The position numbers were made by a program, and so were the translations under genes. A DNA stretch of 64,000 bases. Origin: Geosiphon pyriformis. Taxonomy: Eukaryota; Glomeromycota; Glomeromycetes; Archaeosporales; Geosiphonaceae. The stretch spans positions 1,884 to 65,883 of the forward strand of contig JAAOMT010000627.1 in assembly GCA_016748015.1 (NCBI GenBank). Reading direction: 5' to 3'. Positions 49,991 through 61,047 of this stretch are shown here, piece by piece. How positions within the stretch are numbered: the first letter of the stretch is position 1; every line of letters starts with the position of its first letter. The notes under the pieces are model-generated. The model was not told the origin of the DNA, ran no database searches, and worked only from the letters and a program-made list of their open reading frames with translations.

Positions 49991-50811
49991 TTTATAAATT
50001 TAATTAAATTATAAATAATATTTTTGTTTTTAATTATGAATAATTTATTTAAAATTATATGAATAGTTTTTTTTATTGTTTTACTGCTTAAAATTGTTTA
50101 ATTAACAATAAATTATTTGTAAAATAATAATAGTATTATATCAAATTAACAATCAATCATTTTTAAAATTAAATTTTGTTTTTTCTTTACATACCAAATT
50201 AACAGGATTATAAGATACAAGCTTTAAAATAAAAAAAGTTATTAATTACATATAATAATTTATTATTAGCAAACAAAATTAGTCTTAAAAACACTTTCCA
50301 ATGACGATTGTTGGGATTTTTTACTTTCAAAGCTCTAAAGCTTCGAAAAAATGTGCTCAATATACACAATTATTTTTTTATAAAATCTATGATTTTCTTC
50401 GAAATAAATGAATTGTCCTTTCATTCAAGCAAATTATCTGAGTAAATTCATCTGTTATTATCCCGACTCTCGTTAATATCCATTAATAATTATTTGAAAT
50501 TGTCAAGATTTTTTATCCAAAGATGATTGTTCCCAAAACTTATCCCGCAGTAGATTTGTTACTTTTTATCGTATATGTAAAGCTTGGAAACACTTTTAAA
50601 AAGAATTTAATCGGGAAAACGTTAACGAAGATATCAAAAATGAAAACTAATCTGATTCTAATTCACGGTTCAAATTTTGCGAGAATCAAATCTTTAAAGA
50701 GAATGAAAAATCTTTGGAATTTTATTCATATAGAGTATCAGGCTTTTGAAGCAGTAATTTTATGAAAAGTCAAATTTTACTTTTTTTACTTTTTTTTTAT
50801 TAATTAATTAA
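49991..50811. other. Intergenic: transition from repeat to unique sequence
   Basis: Up to about 50,280 the sequence is almost pure A+T. From about 50,290 CpG dinucleotides and ordinary base mixture return, which marks the edge of the gene island. The part after 50,290 may include the 3' UTR of the SET gene. Confidence 0.5.
50523..50765 (+). CDS. Hypothetical 80-aa ORF, doubtful
   Basis: ATG to TGA in unique, non-repeat sequence between the inverted repeat and the SET gene, opposite in strand to the SET gene. It starts MIVPKTYPAVDLLLFIVYVK, then a basic segment. No domain is recognised. It could be chance, or lie within the 3' region of the SET gene. Confidence 0.15.
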   Translation: MIVPKTYPAVDLLLFIVYVKLGNTFKKNLIGKTLTKISKMKTNLILIHGSNFARIKSLKRMKNLWNFIHIEYQAFEAVIL

Positions 50812-50820
50812 TTAATTAAT
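50798..50820. repeat. (TTAA)n microsatellite overlapping the SET stop codon
   Basis: ATTAATTAATTAATTAATT repeats run across the 3' end of the SET coding sequence; the last residues (RIN-stop) are encoded within it. Length changes would alter the C-terminus by a few residues or shift the stop. Confidence 0.85.
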
Positions 50821-51540
50821 TCTAACATTTTTTTCTCCATCCAATAGGAAACTTCTTTCTCGCCAGAATCCTTTCCCATAGCTTACTAAAATTTCATTCC
50901 CTTTCTTTATTTTTCCTACACCTGGCATCACCCAAACACCCATTTTCAATTCGCCCGTTTTCGCATCTATAAATTCGTGAAATGATGCGTTTGGTTTAGA
51001 TGCTATACCTCTATAGTCATTAATAAATCTTGCTTCGCTTCCTATGATTTTAAAAAGGAATATTAATAAATTTTGTAAATCCTGAATTGACAACATTTCA
51101 TTTATGAAATGAGAACAATGACCATCTATTTAATTTTTACCTTGTTTCCACCCATCAATACATATTTCTTTGCCAAACCCTAACAGATAATTGCTTTTTT
51201 CTTCGCTTTCCATTCTCCTAGTTACTTTCCCTGTATAACATACTATCAACTCTCTTTCTTTTAAGTCTCTTTTCGCGAACAAACCACTTCCAGGTGACGC
51301 CGGGTGGCATATTTGATCTTTCAAAGAAATGATCTTGACAAAAGGACTTGGTAACGGTGGTGATAGACAAATCGTACTCAGAGGTGAGGATGTAAAGGGG
51401 TGACTTGGGTTATTATTTAATAAGGGAAGATTTTTCGAGGGTTTTGGTTTTAAGTTGCCCGGAAAAAAAAAATTTTCTTCCAAATATTCAATCTCGGCAA
51501 GCCAATTTTGTGGAATTCTTTTTCTTGACTTCTTGGCCAT
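50812..51540 (-). CDS. Small SET-domain protein (209 aa), one intron
   Basis: Exons 51,540-51,141 and 51,041-50,812; the phase-1 intron 51,140-51,042 (99 nt, GTAAAA..ATAG) restores IDGWKQGSEARFINDYRG. The N-terminal 75 residues are basic then Pro/Ser-rich. The SET fold follows: GSGLFAKRDLKERELIVCYTGKV, NYLLGFGKEICIDG, SEARFINDYRGIASKPNASF, and the C-terminal NEILVSYGKGFW with the tyrosine of the active site. The usual RFxNHSC is RFINDYRG, a variant I associate with fungal and plant stand-alone SET proteins; there is no pre-SET or post-SET cysteine cluster. Likely a protein-lysine methyltransferase; the substrate cannot be told. It shares a 327-bp promoter with the PHD-finger gene. The stop codon lies inside a (TTAA)n microsatellite. 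Confidence 0.85.
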
Positions 51541-51867
51541 TTGAAAATATAATTTGCCGATTTCTTATTGAAATTTTCGGATTAAAAAATAGTTTAAATA
51601 TTTACACAACCACTTTAGACACGTAGATAGCCTTGGGAAATATTCAATCGCTGTGCTCCTATTGTAACATATCTTGTTTCACGTGCTCGACATTTAGTGG
51701 CCAATTAACTTTTTTCACTGTTAAATTTGTTTTTGGCCTGACAATATCCAAAATTCACATACTTCCTTTCCTTTCTATTTTTTGTGAAAAGTCCCGAGAA
51801 GCTTCCCTACCTGACCAAGTCTCAGAATCTGTGGTATTTTAGCAAGAAAAACAATAGCTCAATTAAA
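51541..51867. promoter_or_regulatory. Divergent promoter between the SET and PHD-finger genes
   Basis: The two start codons face away from each other, 327 bp apart. Near the middle lie a palindromic E-box/G-box CACGTG (51,680-51,685) and a CCAAT box (51,701-51,705), separated by 15 bases. Both are plausible sites for fungal bHLH and HAP/NF-Y factors. Co-regulation of two chromatin genes is an inference from the layout. Confidence 0.55.
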
Positions 51868-54800
51868 ATGTCTCCCACCTCTACCAAAACAACAGAGAGA
51901 CCTGAGGATGGGCAGTCAGCCCCAAACATCCTTGTCGAAGAGGCCTCTCTTTATCAAAAGATGTGTAACTAAACAAGATGTTCAATTCTTATGCTTTTAT
52001 TCATTTTCATTCTACAAAATTTTTAAAACTCTATTATTTATTAACCGTCTCTAGTCGCTGACCGAGGCCCAAACAAACGGAAGATCAAGATGAGGCAGCT
52101 TGAGCAAATCCCTTTGGAGGGCGCTGATGATGACTCCGAATACGAAGTGAGTCCAAAAGACCCAGAAGAAACAGACACCGACGACGCTACCATAGTCAGT
52201 GGCGGAAATTCAGCCCAAGAAGGTGAAGTGTGCTTGGTGGTCGAAGCTGAACAGCAGCCAACCGCAGAAATTGAAGCAGTCGACCCCGAAGATACAGAAG
52301 CTCTTATAAAAGAATTCCTAAAAAAATGGGTAAGACTTTTGCTAATGATTTTTTCAAAAGACCAATTCCCTGAAATTGAATAAAAAAATCATTGTTTGCT
52401 TTCATCTTGGTTTTAAAGAAAATTGAGGATCCCGGTGTTTGTTGTATATGTCTTGAAAGTGCTACATCTGAAAGTAATATGCTGGTATATTGTGATGGAG
52501 ACGAATGTGAAGTAGTCTGCCATCAAGGTAACGAAGGTTTAAAATTTTTGAGATGCTTATTATGAAAAAATTTTACATAATTTTCTTACTAAACCAAACC
52601 TCTTATTATAAAATATTCTTGTTAGAATGCTACGGGATAATTCATTTACCAGCGAGCGATGAGCCATGGTATTGTGATCGTTGTTTAGCTCCTCCATCTG
52701 AATATGTGGCAAGTTAATCTGCACCGAAGAAAACTATTCATACAGTTTCTACTGAAAACTATTCGTGCGTTCTCAATATTTTATGTCAAATTCCAGTCAT
52801 GCGCTTTATGTCCCAACAAAAATGGTGCTTTTCGTCGCCTCAAGAACGGAGAGAGTTCGGGTAGCTGGGTGCACCTTGTGTGTGCTCTTTGGATGCCTGG
52901 GATGTGGGTAGGAGACACATATGAAATGACAGATATTACTGTCGAAGGAATTGAACATAAAAATTGGACCAAGGTATGCGTATAAAAGTTAAACAAAATA
53001 ATTCAAAGTTACCTGTGATTGATTTTAATAAAAGATTTTTTACTCCTCATTTTATATCAAATTAGCCCTGCTCGGTATGTCCAGAAGAAGTAGCTAATGA
53101 AGGTGCAAAAATACACTGTGATGCCGGTGGTTGTAAAAATTTTATACATGTATCATGTGCTCATTCCATGAGCTTATTAGAATGTGTTGAAGATGACCCA
53201 AATATATCTGATCCTTATTTCGCGGTGAGTAAAAATATTCATCAAAGAAACTAGTATTTTCAAGTTAAAAAATAATAAGTCTACCCCTTTCTGTAGTACT
53301 GTCCAAATCATGGCTCTGAATTACCATCGCGCTTAAACGAATGGGAGCGATGGTACCGTAAAAGGGATAAATTTCTAGGACAAGTTCGCAAAAAGGAAAA
53401 CGTCGCTCGTGGACAAAATCTTTCTTCCGATGATGTTGGCTTCAGCCTTCGGGAAATTTTCGAACACCAGTATTCAGATTATCGTAAAAGTCGTGAGACT
53501 CGTATCGCCGGTGCAAGACGAAGAGTTGCCGAGGTCACCTCAGTTGTCCATAAATTAAAAGATCAGAAAGAGAAGTATGAAAAAAGTATACCTGACACTC
53601 GAATTAAAATTGAAAATGCCCGAAAAGAGTCCGAGGCATTGCAAGACTACCTGAATTCGGTTCGTGAAAGCTTGCAATTATGTTCAAGAGCGATATACCA
53701 TTTCCCTATGAAGCTTAATCGACCGGAAAACAACAGTAATCGAGATCGCGACACAGTCGACCAATTCATTGATTTGTTGAGCCGACCAGTTGTATGGGAA
53801 CCTGCTGCTGCTATGATAGCCAGAAGAATTGATATTAATAAACTCGATAACGCTATCATAGCTCCACTTGGAATACTGCCTCCAACGAAAACTACAGCTC
53901 CAGTGACCAAAACAAAAAAAAAGCCACAAAAAAGGAAGATTAGATCTATAAAAGGGCAAAAACAACACAACGGTTCCCAAACGGTTGTTGATATTGAAGT
54001 GGGTGAAAAAGAATCTCAAGTGACAATGACATCGAAATCTATTGCAACAAAAACGTGTGATGTCCAAGAACCACCAATCAAACCCCCGCCGAAAAAGAAG
54101 GGACGAAAATCGAACAAACAAAAGGAGCTGGAGGAACAAGAGCGACTTTTGGCGGAGCAACAAGCTCAAAAATTGCAAGGACAAGTAAATTTAAGACCTC
54201 TTCAAACAGACCTCGATATCCTAAAGCCGATCAAAAAAACCAGGGGTAGAAAATCTAACAAACAGAAAGAACTAGAAGAACAACAAAGATTGTTACAAGA
54301 ACAGGAAAGATTATTGGCAGAAGAGCGAGCCCGACAACTAGTGGACCAAGGACGAGGTCCTTATCTAAAGGATACCGATTTTGAGATGGGAAAGAAGCTT
54401 GAAAACCCTCGAGAATCCCCAACAGTAAAACAATCATCGCAAAATGATATAATGTGGCAAGCCAAAGATCTCTTAGCGATATCTCAGCAAGGGATAGAAC
54501 ATCAGCAAAAATTCTTTATAGAAAATCCGATCGGAGTCCAACACCACATGGAAGGTGTTCAAGCTTTCGTTGGACTGAATCCTTACAAGACTGAGGAAAG
54601 CGTACATCACCAGCAATCCTCGTTATTGGGCCAAAACATATCAAACCACCTACCTCAACAAGTGGTAACGGGTGTAGCCCCTTCTGAAAGTCCCCGTAAT
54701 GGAGTCTCAAGAGGTTACAAACGCAGACAAGACAAAGAAATTCGTGATGATGATGATTCCAGCCCCAAGGCGCCCAAAAAAGTACGGGTAATCAAAAGGA

Positions 54801-55382
54801 AACGTGTGGGCAGACCTGGCAGACCTAAGCTCGAGAAAACGCATGCTACTGAACAAACGAATCAAGACGACAACTTTAAAACAATAATAACACCTCCCCA
54901 ACCAATTTGTGTAGTTTGCAACTTAGTTGATGTCCCTCAGAATGATCAAGCCTCCGCCACATACGTTACCCCTTCTAAAGCAAGAGCAACATCTTTAATC
55001 AATGGACGTGACAAAGTGCACAGAATGGTTCGCTGCAATTTCTGTGAACGGTGGTTTCATTTGGCGTGCATGAATCCACCGAGAAAGACAATGCCAACGC
55101 AGTATGTTAAACCTTTTGTATCTGGGAGCTTTCATGTTTACTTTACTCATTAACGATCACTTTACTTTTTATCTTCATAGCGGATTCATTTGGCAATGTG
55201 AAGAATGCGATCCTGAATGGCTTAAAAAACAGCTGGAGGCCGAAAAGACACCAACCAACGGGCTTTTCATTAGTAGCTCAGCTGCTACTAATGAAAATTC
55301 TGATAAAGTTTCCACTTCAAGTGAAGGTGCGACCCCCACCGCCTCTCATTTGAAATGGAGGCTTCGGTCTTCACACAAATAA
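51868..55382 (+). CDS. PHD-finger chromatin reader, PHF14-like (967 aa, 8 exons)
   Basis: Exons: 51,868-51,964; 52,055-52,329; 52,419-52,527; 52,626-52,705; 52,797-52,973; 53,066-53,224; 53,297-55,101; 55,181-55,382. All introns are GT..AG, 72-98 nt, and frames join exactly. Domains: an acidic N-terminus with a basic patch (about 36-46); PHD1 C4HC3 at 132-180 (C132, C135, C149, C154, H159, C162, C177, C180); a zinc knuckle at 189-216; an extended PHD at 248-304 ending YCPNH; coiled coil at about 365-430; a Lys-rich linker with a duplicated GRKSNKQKELEEQ unit at about 564-650; AT-hook-like GRPGRPK at about 800; a last PHD at 837-910 (C837, C840, C879, C882, H887, C890, C907, C910). PHD-knuckle-PHD plus a distal PHD is the order of metazoan PHF14, a histone H3 reader. 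Exon 1 and the exon 4 donor (GTGGCA) are the least certain. Confidence 0.85.
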
Positions 55383-56294
55383 AGTTTTTTTAATCTTTTA
55401 TATAAATTTTTATATCTTGATATTATAGCACATTCAAAAACCTTGTGCATCATTTTTCCAAAATATAAAAGTACAAATTCAAAGAGACTGAATTTTCATA
55501 AAATAAATGTTTGTAATATTTAATGGTCAGATTTTGATATTATCAAAAAGTTGAAATAAATTTCAACTGATTCAAAATATTTTAATACCGAAAAAAATTT
55601 CATGAATTTAAAAATCATTAAATTTCATATTTTTACAATTTGACTTTAATTTTATTTGAAAATTTTTAAACTAAATATTATGTGATATTCAAATTTTACG
55701 TTATTCTAATGAGTATTATATCAAAGTTAAAAATAGTAGACATTTTTATAAAAAGCTAAAATCAGCACATAGAATCATTTTGAATTGTGTTGAATTTCAT
55801 TTTTAAAACCAAATAAACAAACATTTAACTCTCAATATTTGGTTCTCAGGAAAGACTTTATATACAGAATTTTGTTTGTTCACAGCAAAACAAAGTAAAA
55901 TAAAAGGATTTCAAAAGAGCGTTTACTAATTAGTTCTCTTTGTATTAGTACGAGTGATGATAGTATTTATATGTACAATTAAACGAGAGGAAAAAATCAA
56001 AGCTAAAATGATACTTGATTCAAAGGAAAAGATTACAGGTTATAGTAAAATATGACAGGAATGAAGAGAATATGTTTGTGGGGTAGTTATATGAGTTCCT
56101 ATACATACAACAGAAATAACAGAAAATCAATCTTCAATGGCATGCCATGAAAACCAATTTGACATTTCATGAAATGGTGGTGAGAAACAAGAATTTAGAG
56201 TACAAAATCAAGTGTCATGTCTGCGGGTAGGGATCCTGAATTTTCCTCTCTGATTTGGAAAATTTACATTTAAGATAAAATTATTAATTAGAAT
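55383..56294. other. Convergent intergenic region with poly(A) signals
   Basis: 912 bp between two convergent stop codons. AATAAA at 55,378-55,383 overlaps the PHD gene stop, and more AATAAA-like motifs follow near 55,501 and 55,555. Base composition is AT-rich but not of the decayed-repeat type. Open frames here are short. It probably contains both 3' UTRs. Confidence 0.55.
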
Positions 56295-57552
56295 TTAAAC
56301 TCTGTTCGAAGAAACAGAAGATAAAAGTCCATCAGTGGAGGATGTCGACGACAATGATTCATCGGTTAATTTGATCTTTTGTTGTACACGACTTTTTAGG
56401 AATACCGGAATCAAAACACCAAGGCCAATCAAAACCAGTGCACCGACATTTGCCCAAGAAAACATGTGAAAGTCAGAGGCACTTGTCATCTGGTTGATCG
56501 TAAGACCCGCTTGTACGTGAATGACTGATGGCCCTGCAACTCCAAAGAATGTCCCAAGTAAAAAAATTTTCAACGGAATGCCAACATGTGGAGCCGCTAT
56601 ATTAGCGAACCAATTTGGTGGGAAAGGGACTAATCGAAGTACGATCAAGTAATTTAGGAGATGATTGGAATGATTTTGGAGATGGCTGGCTAGCAGATCA
56701 AGTTTTTCACTGAACCGTTCTTTTACGAAGGTTTTGCCAAATCTTTGGGAGATTAGGTAACAATTTGTTGCACCAATTGCAGAACATGTACAGACAATTA
56801 TCAAGGCAACTGGCAACCCGAACAATGCACCACCCAAAACTGAAAGCCACATGCTTCCAGGTATTGAGAATGTTTGTAGACTGTATGGAAAGAGAAAAAG
56901 GTCACAGTTATGGTTACTTTTAACTAGGTCATTAAAATATCCAAGAATAAAATGGCTGTTTCAAAAGAAATAAGATGATATTGACTTACAATATATATAC
57001 AATTATGAATGCATTCATCACATTAAAATAGGATTGCTCCATGTATGAACTTAATAGCTGATTTAGAGCTTGAAGTTGTTCAAAGTTTTTCGGCAATTTC
57101 AGGAGAGCCCGATCTTCACTTTGGAATATAGTAATCCCGCAAGGAAAAGAGAAAGCGTTAAAAAAATTTGATATTTGATCTTCAACTCAGGTTATAAATT
57201 GACCACGAGCTCGTTCAGGAAAGTAAAAAAAAAAGGAAAAATTATTTTTAGTAACTCACAGGTCTATTGGGGGTAAAAACAAATGTATCACTAGATAGAC
57301 CAACCCAAGTGATAAAGCGAATAACATGATCAGTTGTGACAAGGCCAATATTGTTTTCCAACGACGGGCTGCTTTTGCCATAGGGATCTGTTCCTCGCTC
57401 ATGTTCACAATGGCTTCGTAACCTTTTGTACCATCCTCTACTGTCACTGTAATACAGGAATCCTGCTTTTGTGTGTTTTTTAGTAATGGGGCGACTTCAT
57501 TCATGGTAGACGGACCTAAACTTTGGCGTATATTAGTTGATGTGGCAGTCAT
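56295..57552 (-). CDS. TMEM41/VTT-domain ER membrane protein (335 aa, 3 exons)
   Basis: Exons 57,552-57,260, 57,118-56,990 and 56,880-56,295; introns of 141 and 109 nt (GTGAGT..AAAG; GTAAGT..ACAG) join as PPID-L-EDRALLKLP and IIVYI-F-LQTFSIPGS. The cytosolic N-terminus (about 65 residues) precedes a first helix at 68-93, then the VTT (SNARE-associated, formerly DedA) domain at about 120-270: VYIFLQTFSIPGS (137-149), GGALFG (157-162), RLVPFPPNWFANIAAPHVG (223-241), FFGVAGPS (252-259). A last helix is at 282-302 and the C-terminal tail is Ser-rich. The middle and VTT parts resemble animal TMEM41B, an ER phospholipid scramblase needed for autophagosome and lipid droplet biogenesis. TMEM41 versus TVP38/VMP1 is decided by the Y-I-F-L-Q-T-F-x-I-P-G-S stretch. 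Length fits the family. Confidence 0.88.
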
Positions 57553-58039
57553 TATTGGTCATTTGGGCTACGCGACAATGGAATGGTATTCATCTTTTTA
57601 ATTAAAGCTACCCAATTGACAAACAAATAAAATTAATCAAATTTCACAATATGTATCTGCAAATTAAATAAGTAGACAAATATCAAGGTAATAACATTTT
57701 TTTGGTTTGTTTTTGTTACTTTTTAAAATAAAGCTTTGGTTCGAAATGGATGTAATATTCGTAATCAACAATTGAAAATTGAAATGTAACTTTTTTTATT
57801 AAAAAAGGTCATAAAAATCAATTGCTATGTATTATATTCTGTCGACAAATATCTAACTACAAAATAAATATTATATTTATGTTGTACTTAAAGTATTAAT
57901 TCAAACAGTTCAAAATTTCAATTGAATTTTTAAAAATAACTTATAATTTAGATTATAAAACCAGATTGTTTTTAGAAAATAATAATTATATATATAATTG
58001 TTAATAAATTTTATTTTTGTTGTTCTTATTATGTTATTT
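57553..58039. other. Upstream region of the TMEM41-like gene
   Basis: Contains the presumed promoter. Ordinary unique sequence with CpG (for example near 57,750 and 57,840) up to about 57,850, then progressively pure A+T. No gene seen. Confidence 0.45.
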
Positions 58040-58520
58040 TTTTAAATTAATAAACTAATTTATGATAATTATACTTTTTTTTTGTATTTTTATAATTACA
58101 ATTAAACAAAGAATAAGAAGGAAATAATTACCACTTTTCTTATAGATTTTAATAATACAATTATTTAAAACTATAAAAACAATTAAACAATACTTTAAAA
58201 TACTGTTCTTAAATAATACTAAAGTAAAATAATTTTTGGTTATTAAAAGAGCACTTTTTTTGTTTTTAAATAAGAGTTTTTTTAAAAAAATTTCTTTTGA
58301 GCAATTAATTAAAATCAGTTTTACTTTTGTTACTATTTTTATAAAAAGTTTTGAAATTTTTATGTTATTTTTTTAACAATCTTTTTTAATGTTTTTTAAA
58401 GTAATTTTTTGACTTTTTTTTATAAAAATAAAACTTTAGCTTTTTTTAGTTTTTTAATGTTTTTATTGATTTTATTATATTAATATTAATTATAATACTT
58501 AATTTTATTTTGGTTGTTAA
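58040..58520. repeat. Right arm of the inverted repeat around the gene island
   Basis: Partner of 49,480-49,990 in opposite orientation; the exact 18-nt anchor is GCACTTTTTTTGTTTTTA at 58,251-58,268. Differences between the arms are mostly A/T-directed. Confidence 0.55.
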
Positions 58521-59020
58521 TAACAGTTTTTTTAAATAATAACAATAATAATATACTTGTTAAATTTAATTTAAATTAGCTTTTAGTTAAGTTGTTTAAT
58601 ATAATAACTTTTGGTTAAATATTATTAATTTTAAAAGCAAAATAAGTTATATTTTAATAAATAATTTTATTTGATATTATTATTATTTTACTTAATTACA
58701 AAAAAAAATTATTTATTTATTTATAAATAAATAAAACTTAATTATTATTTATTACAATATAACAATACTATATTCTAAAATAAATATAATTTATGTATTT
58801 TTTACATGTTAAAAATTGAATAAATAAAATAAAAACTAAAGTTTTTATTTTTATTTTTTAAAAATATTATTGAAAATAATCATATCTAAAAAATAATTAT
58901 TAATTATTAAATATATTTTTAATAACTTTTATTTTAATTATATATTATTATTATTATTATTATTAAAATTAAAATACTTTATGGTTTAGTTTTTATATAA
59001 TTTATATATATAAAATTGTG
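58521..59020. other. AT-rich spacer before LINE-5
   Basis: Nearly pure A+T, with TTATTTATTTATAAATAAATA near 58,710 and short (TTA)n runs near 58,945. No gene. Confidence 0.45.
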
Positions 59021-59140
59021 TAAAACTTCTTTCTCTCTTACTCCCAAAAACCCCAACAAGTTTTTTTTCTGAAGAAGAAGTTTTTGTTTTTCTTTTATTA
59101 GTATTATATTAATATTTCTTTAACTAATAACTCTTTTGTC

Positions 59141-61045
59141 ATGGATTCAAAGGCTGCTTCTAGTGGCAGCATGTCTAGTAAAAAGGCTTTTAAGAGCATG
59201 TTTCATGATCCTGTCAGTGGTTCCTTTTCACAAAAAAAGAAGGCTTTTCTTGGTAATGTTAAACACTTTGGTGATGAAAAAGATATTTTTTTGAAGTCTG
59301 GTTCTAGTGCTAGTGTATATTCTGATGTAGAAAGCCTTTCTGGTGATGATGAGGATGTCAGTATGTCTGGTGGTTTTGATGATTCTCTCTTAAACTCGGC
59401 TGTTAACACTCCCAAGACTAAACATGTAAATACTAGTGCAAATTTTGGTTCTCCTATTGGTTCTCCTAACTTTAAGATGAATGAAGAGGTAAAGCCTCTT
59501 CTGCTCCCCCTTATGAAAAAGGTTCCTTTGGATAAGATTTGGATTGATCTCAAAATCATCAAAACTTCTGTGAAGGTGGCAGTTAAGAAATCTTTTGCCT
59601 TGGATATCAATCTTTCAGCTGTTAAAGGCAATTCGGCGACGGCAAAAACTCAATTAATCAGGAAGATTTTTTCAAAGATCAATGGTTTTGGGGGGGCCAC
59701 TACCCCCTCAAAATTTGAAGAGATCATTCGATCAACGTTTACATCTAAGGAGAGCATGAGAAAAGCTGTGTCATTGGCCGATAAAAAAGGGATTGTCGTA
59801 AACAATGATGTGAAGAAAAAAGGACTTCATTCAGATCAAGCTGTGGTGATCAAAGAAATTCCCATGAATATGCCAAAAGAAATGATCATTGCTGCAGTTT
59901 CTAAGTTTGGGCAAATTAAGTCGATCAAAATCTAATTGATCGGTATGTCACAGAAGGCTGTAGTGGAATTCGTCATTTCAGATCAGGCTGTGCAATTGGC
60001 TTTAAGATGGTCATTTCTAATTGGAAAAGATTCAGTTCGTGTGGCCATGGCCATGGAAGATTGTGATACATGGGCTTTAAGAGATTAGTTTAGAGTGCTG
60101 TTGTTTACTTTGCCAGTGCGAACAACTGCACACAATCTTGGCAATCTTTTGGAGAAGGCTGGTGGAAAAACTTGCATCATCAATCATTCATTGGAAACTG
60201 GCAATAGATTTTATTGTGCTGTGGTCTGTTTTGAATCTGATGAAGCTATGGAATCAGCTTTTTGCACGGAGCCAATTTTTGGTGGTGTGAAACTCTCATG
60301 GGCTAAGTTGGATTTAGTTCACTGTAAATGGTGTGGGAAGTTTGGTCATTCTGTTTTGGAATGTAATGTTGGGGTTGTGTCAGCTTCTCAGTCGTTCAAG
60401 TCATTTAAAAAGCCTGCTAACTTGAATACTCATCTACAGTTGGCCAAATTATATGCTAAAAAAAAGGTTCCAATCTCTTATCCTGTTGCTTTTGGAGGCA
60501 AATCCTGGGCCTAAGTGGTCTCAGTTGCTTCAGCCTCTTATGGTTCTCATGATGGCTCTGGTTCTGGTTCTCTGCCCTTTGGTGCTTCAGGTTCTGGTGG
60601 TACCCCTCCCCCTCTTTCTATGGTCAATTCCCCCTTGGGTACATGTTTGGCACGTCTGGAACGCTCTGTAGAGCTCTTATCTAATCGAATTTCAAACATT
60701 CTTCTTTGTCTTAACAATCTCAGTTTGGTGCTTTTGGCTCCTCATTTTAGTGTGATTCCTTCTGTGGGTACTTTTTACTCATCTGTCTCTGATTCTCTTA
60801 TGGTTGCTGATTCTGACTTGAGTTCCAACATGGTGTTAGATGTTCCTTTAATTCAGCCTATTTTTCTCTCTTCTGGCAATGACAATTTTCAATTGGGTCT
60901 GAGCAGTTCCAAGGTGCTAACTTTTAAAGTTGGCATTTTAGAGTCGAAATTGGTTGCCCTCGATGCTTCTATTGGCTCAATTTTGGCGAAGTTAGAGCAG
61001 ATGTGTGCTGGTTCAGGTCCTCTGGTTCTTTCCTCATCTCAATAA
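59141..61045 (+). pseudogene. LINE-5 ORF1, nucleic-acid-binding protein with three stops
   Basis: A 634-codon frame from ATG (MDSKAASSGSMSSKKAFKSM) to TAA, broken only by stops at 59,933, 60,086 and 60,512. Each of the three could be a former glutamine codon. An acidic/Ser-rich N-terminus leads to an RRM-like stretch (VVIKEIPMNMPKEMIIAAVS, about 59,840-59,900), a second fold with TTAHNLGNLLEKAGGKTC, then a CCHC knuckle with all ligands present (C at 60,323 and 60,332, H at 60,347, C at 60,362). A Ser/Pro-rich part and a C-terminal coiled coil follow (KVGILESKLVALDASIGSIL). The role is binding and packaging of LINE RNA. Confidence 0.8.
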
Positions 61046-61047
61046 CC

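Noticed and set aside
53647-54184. Minus-strand frames of 107-166 codons over the PHD gene
   Set aside because: Antisense shadows of exon 7, which encodes a long Lys/Glu-rich protein. No promoter, start context or domain supports them.
55383-57560. A tRNA gene in the island
   Set aside because: No cloverleaf with A and B boxes could be found on either strand by eye.
59141-59935. A host gene of 264 codons
   Set aside because: It is the first part of LINE ORF1; the frame continues after a TAA and matches LINE-1 ORF1.
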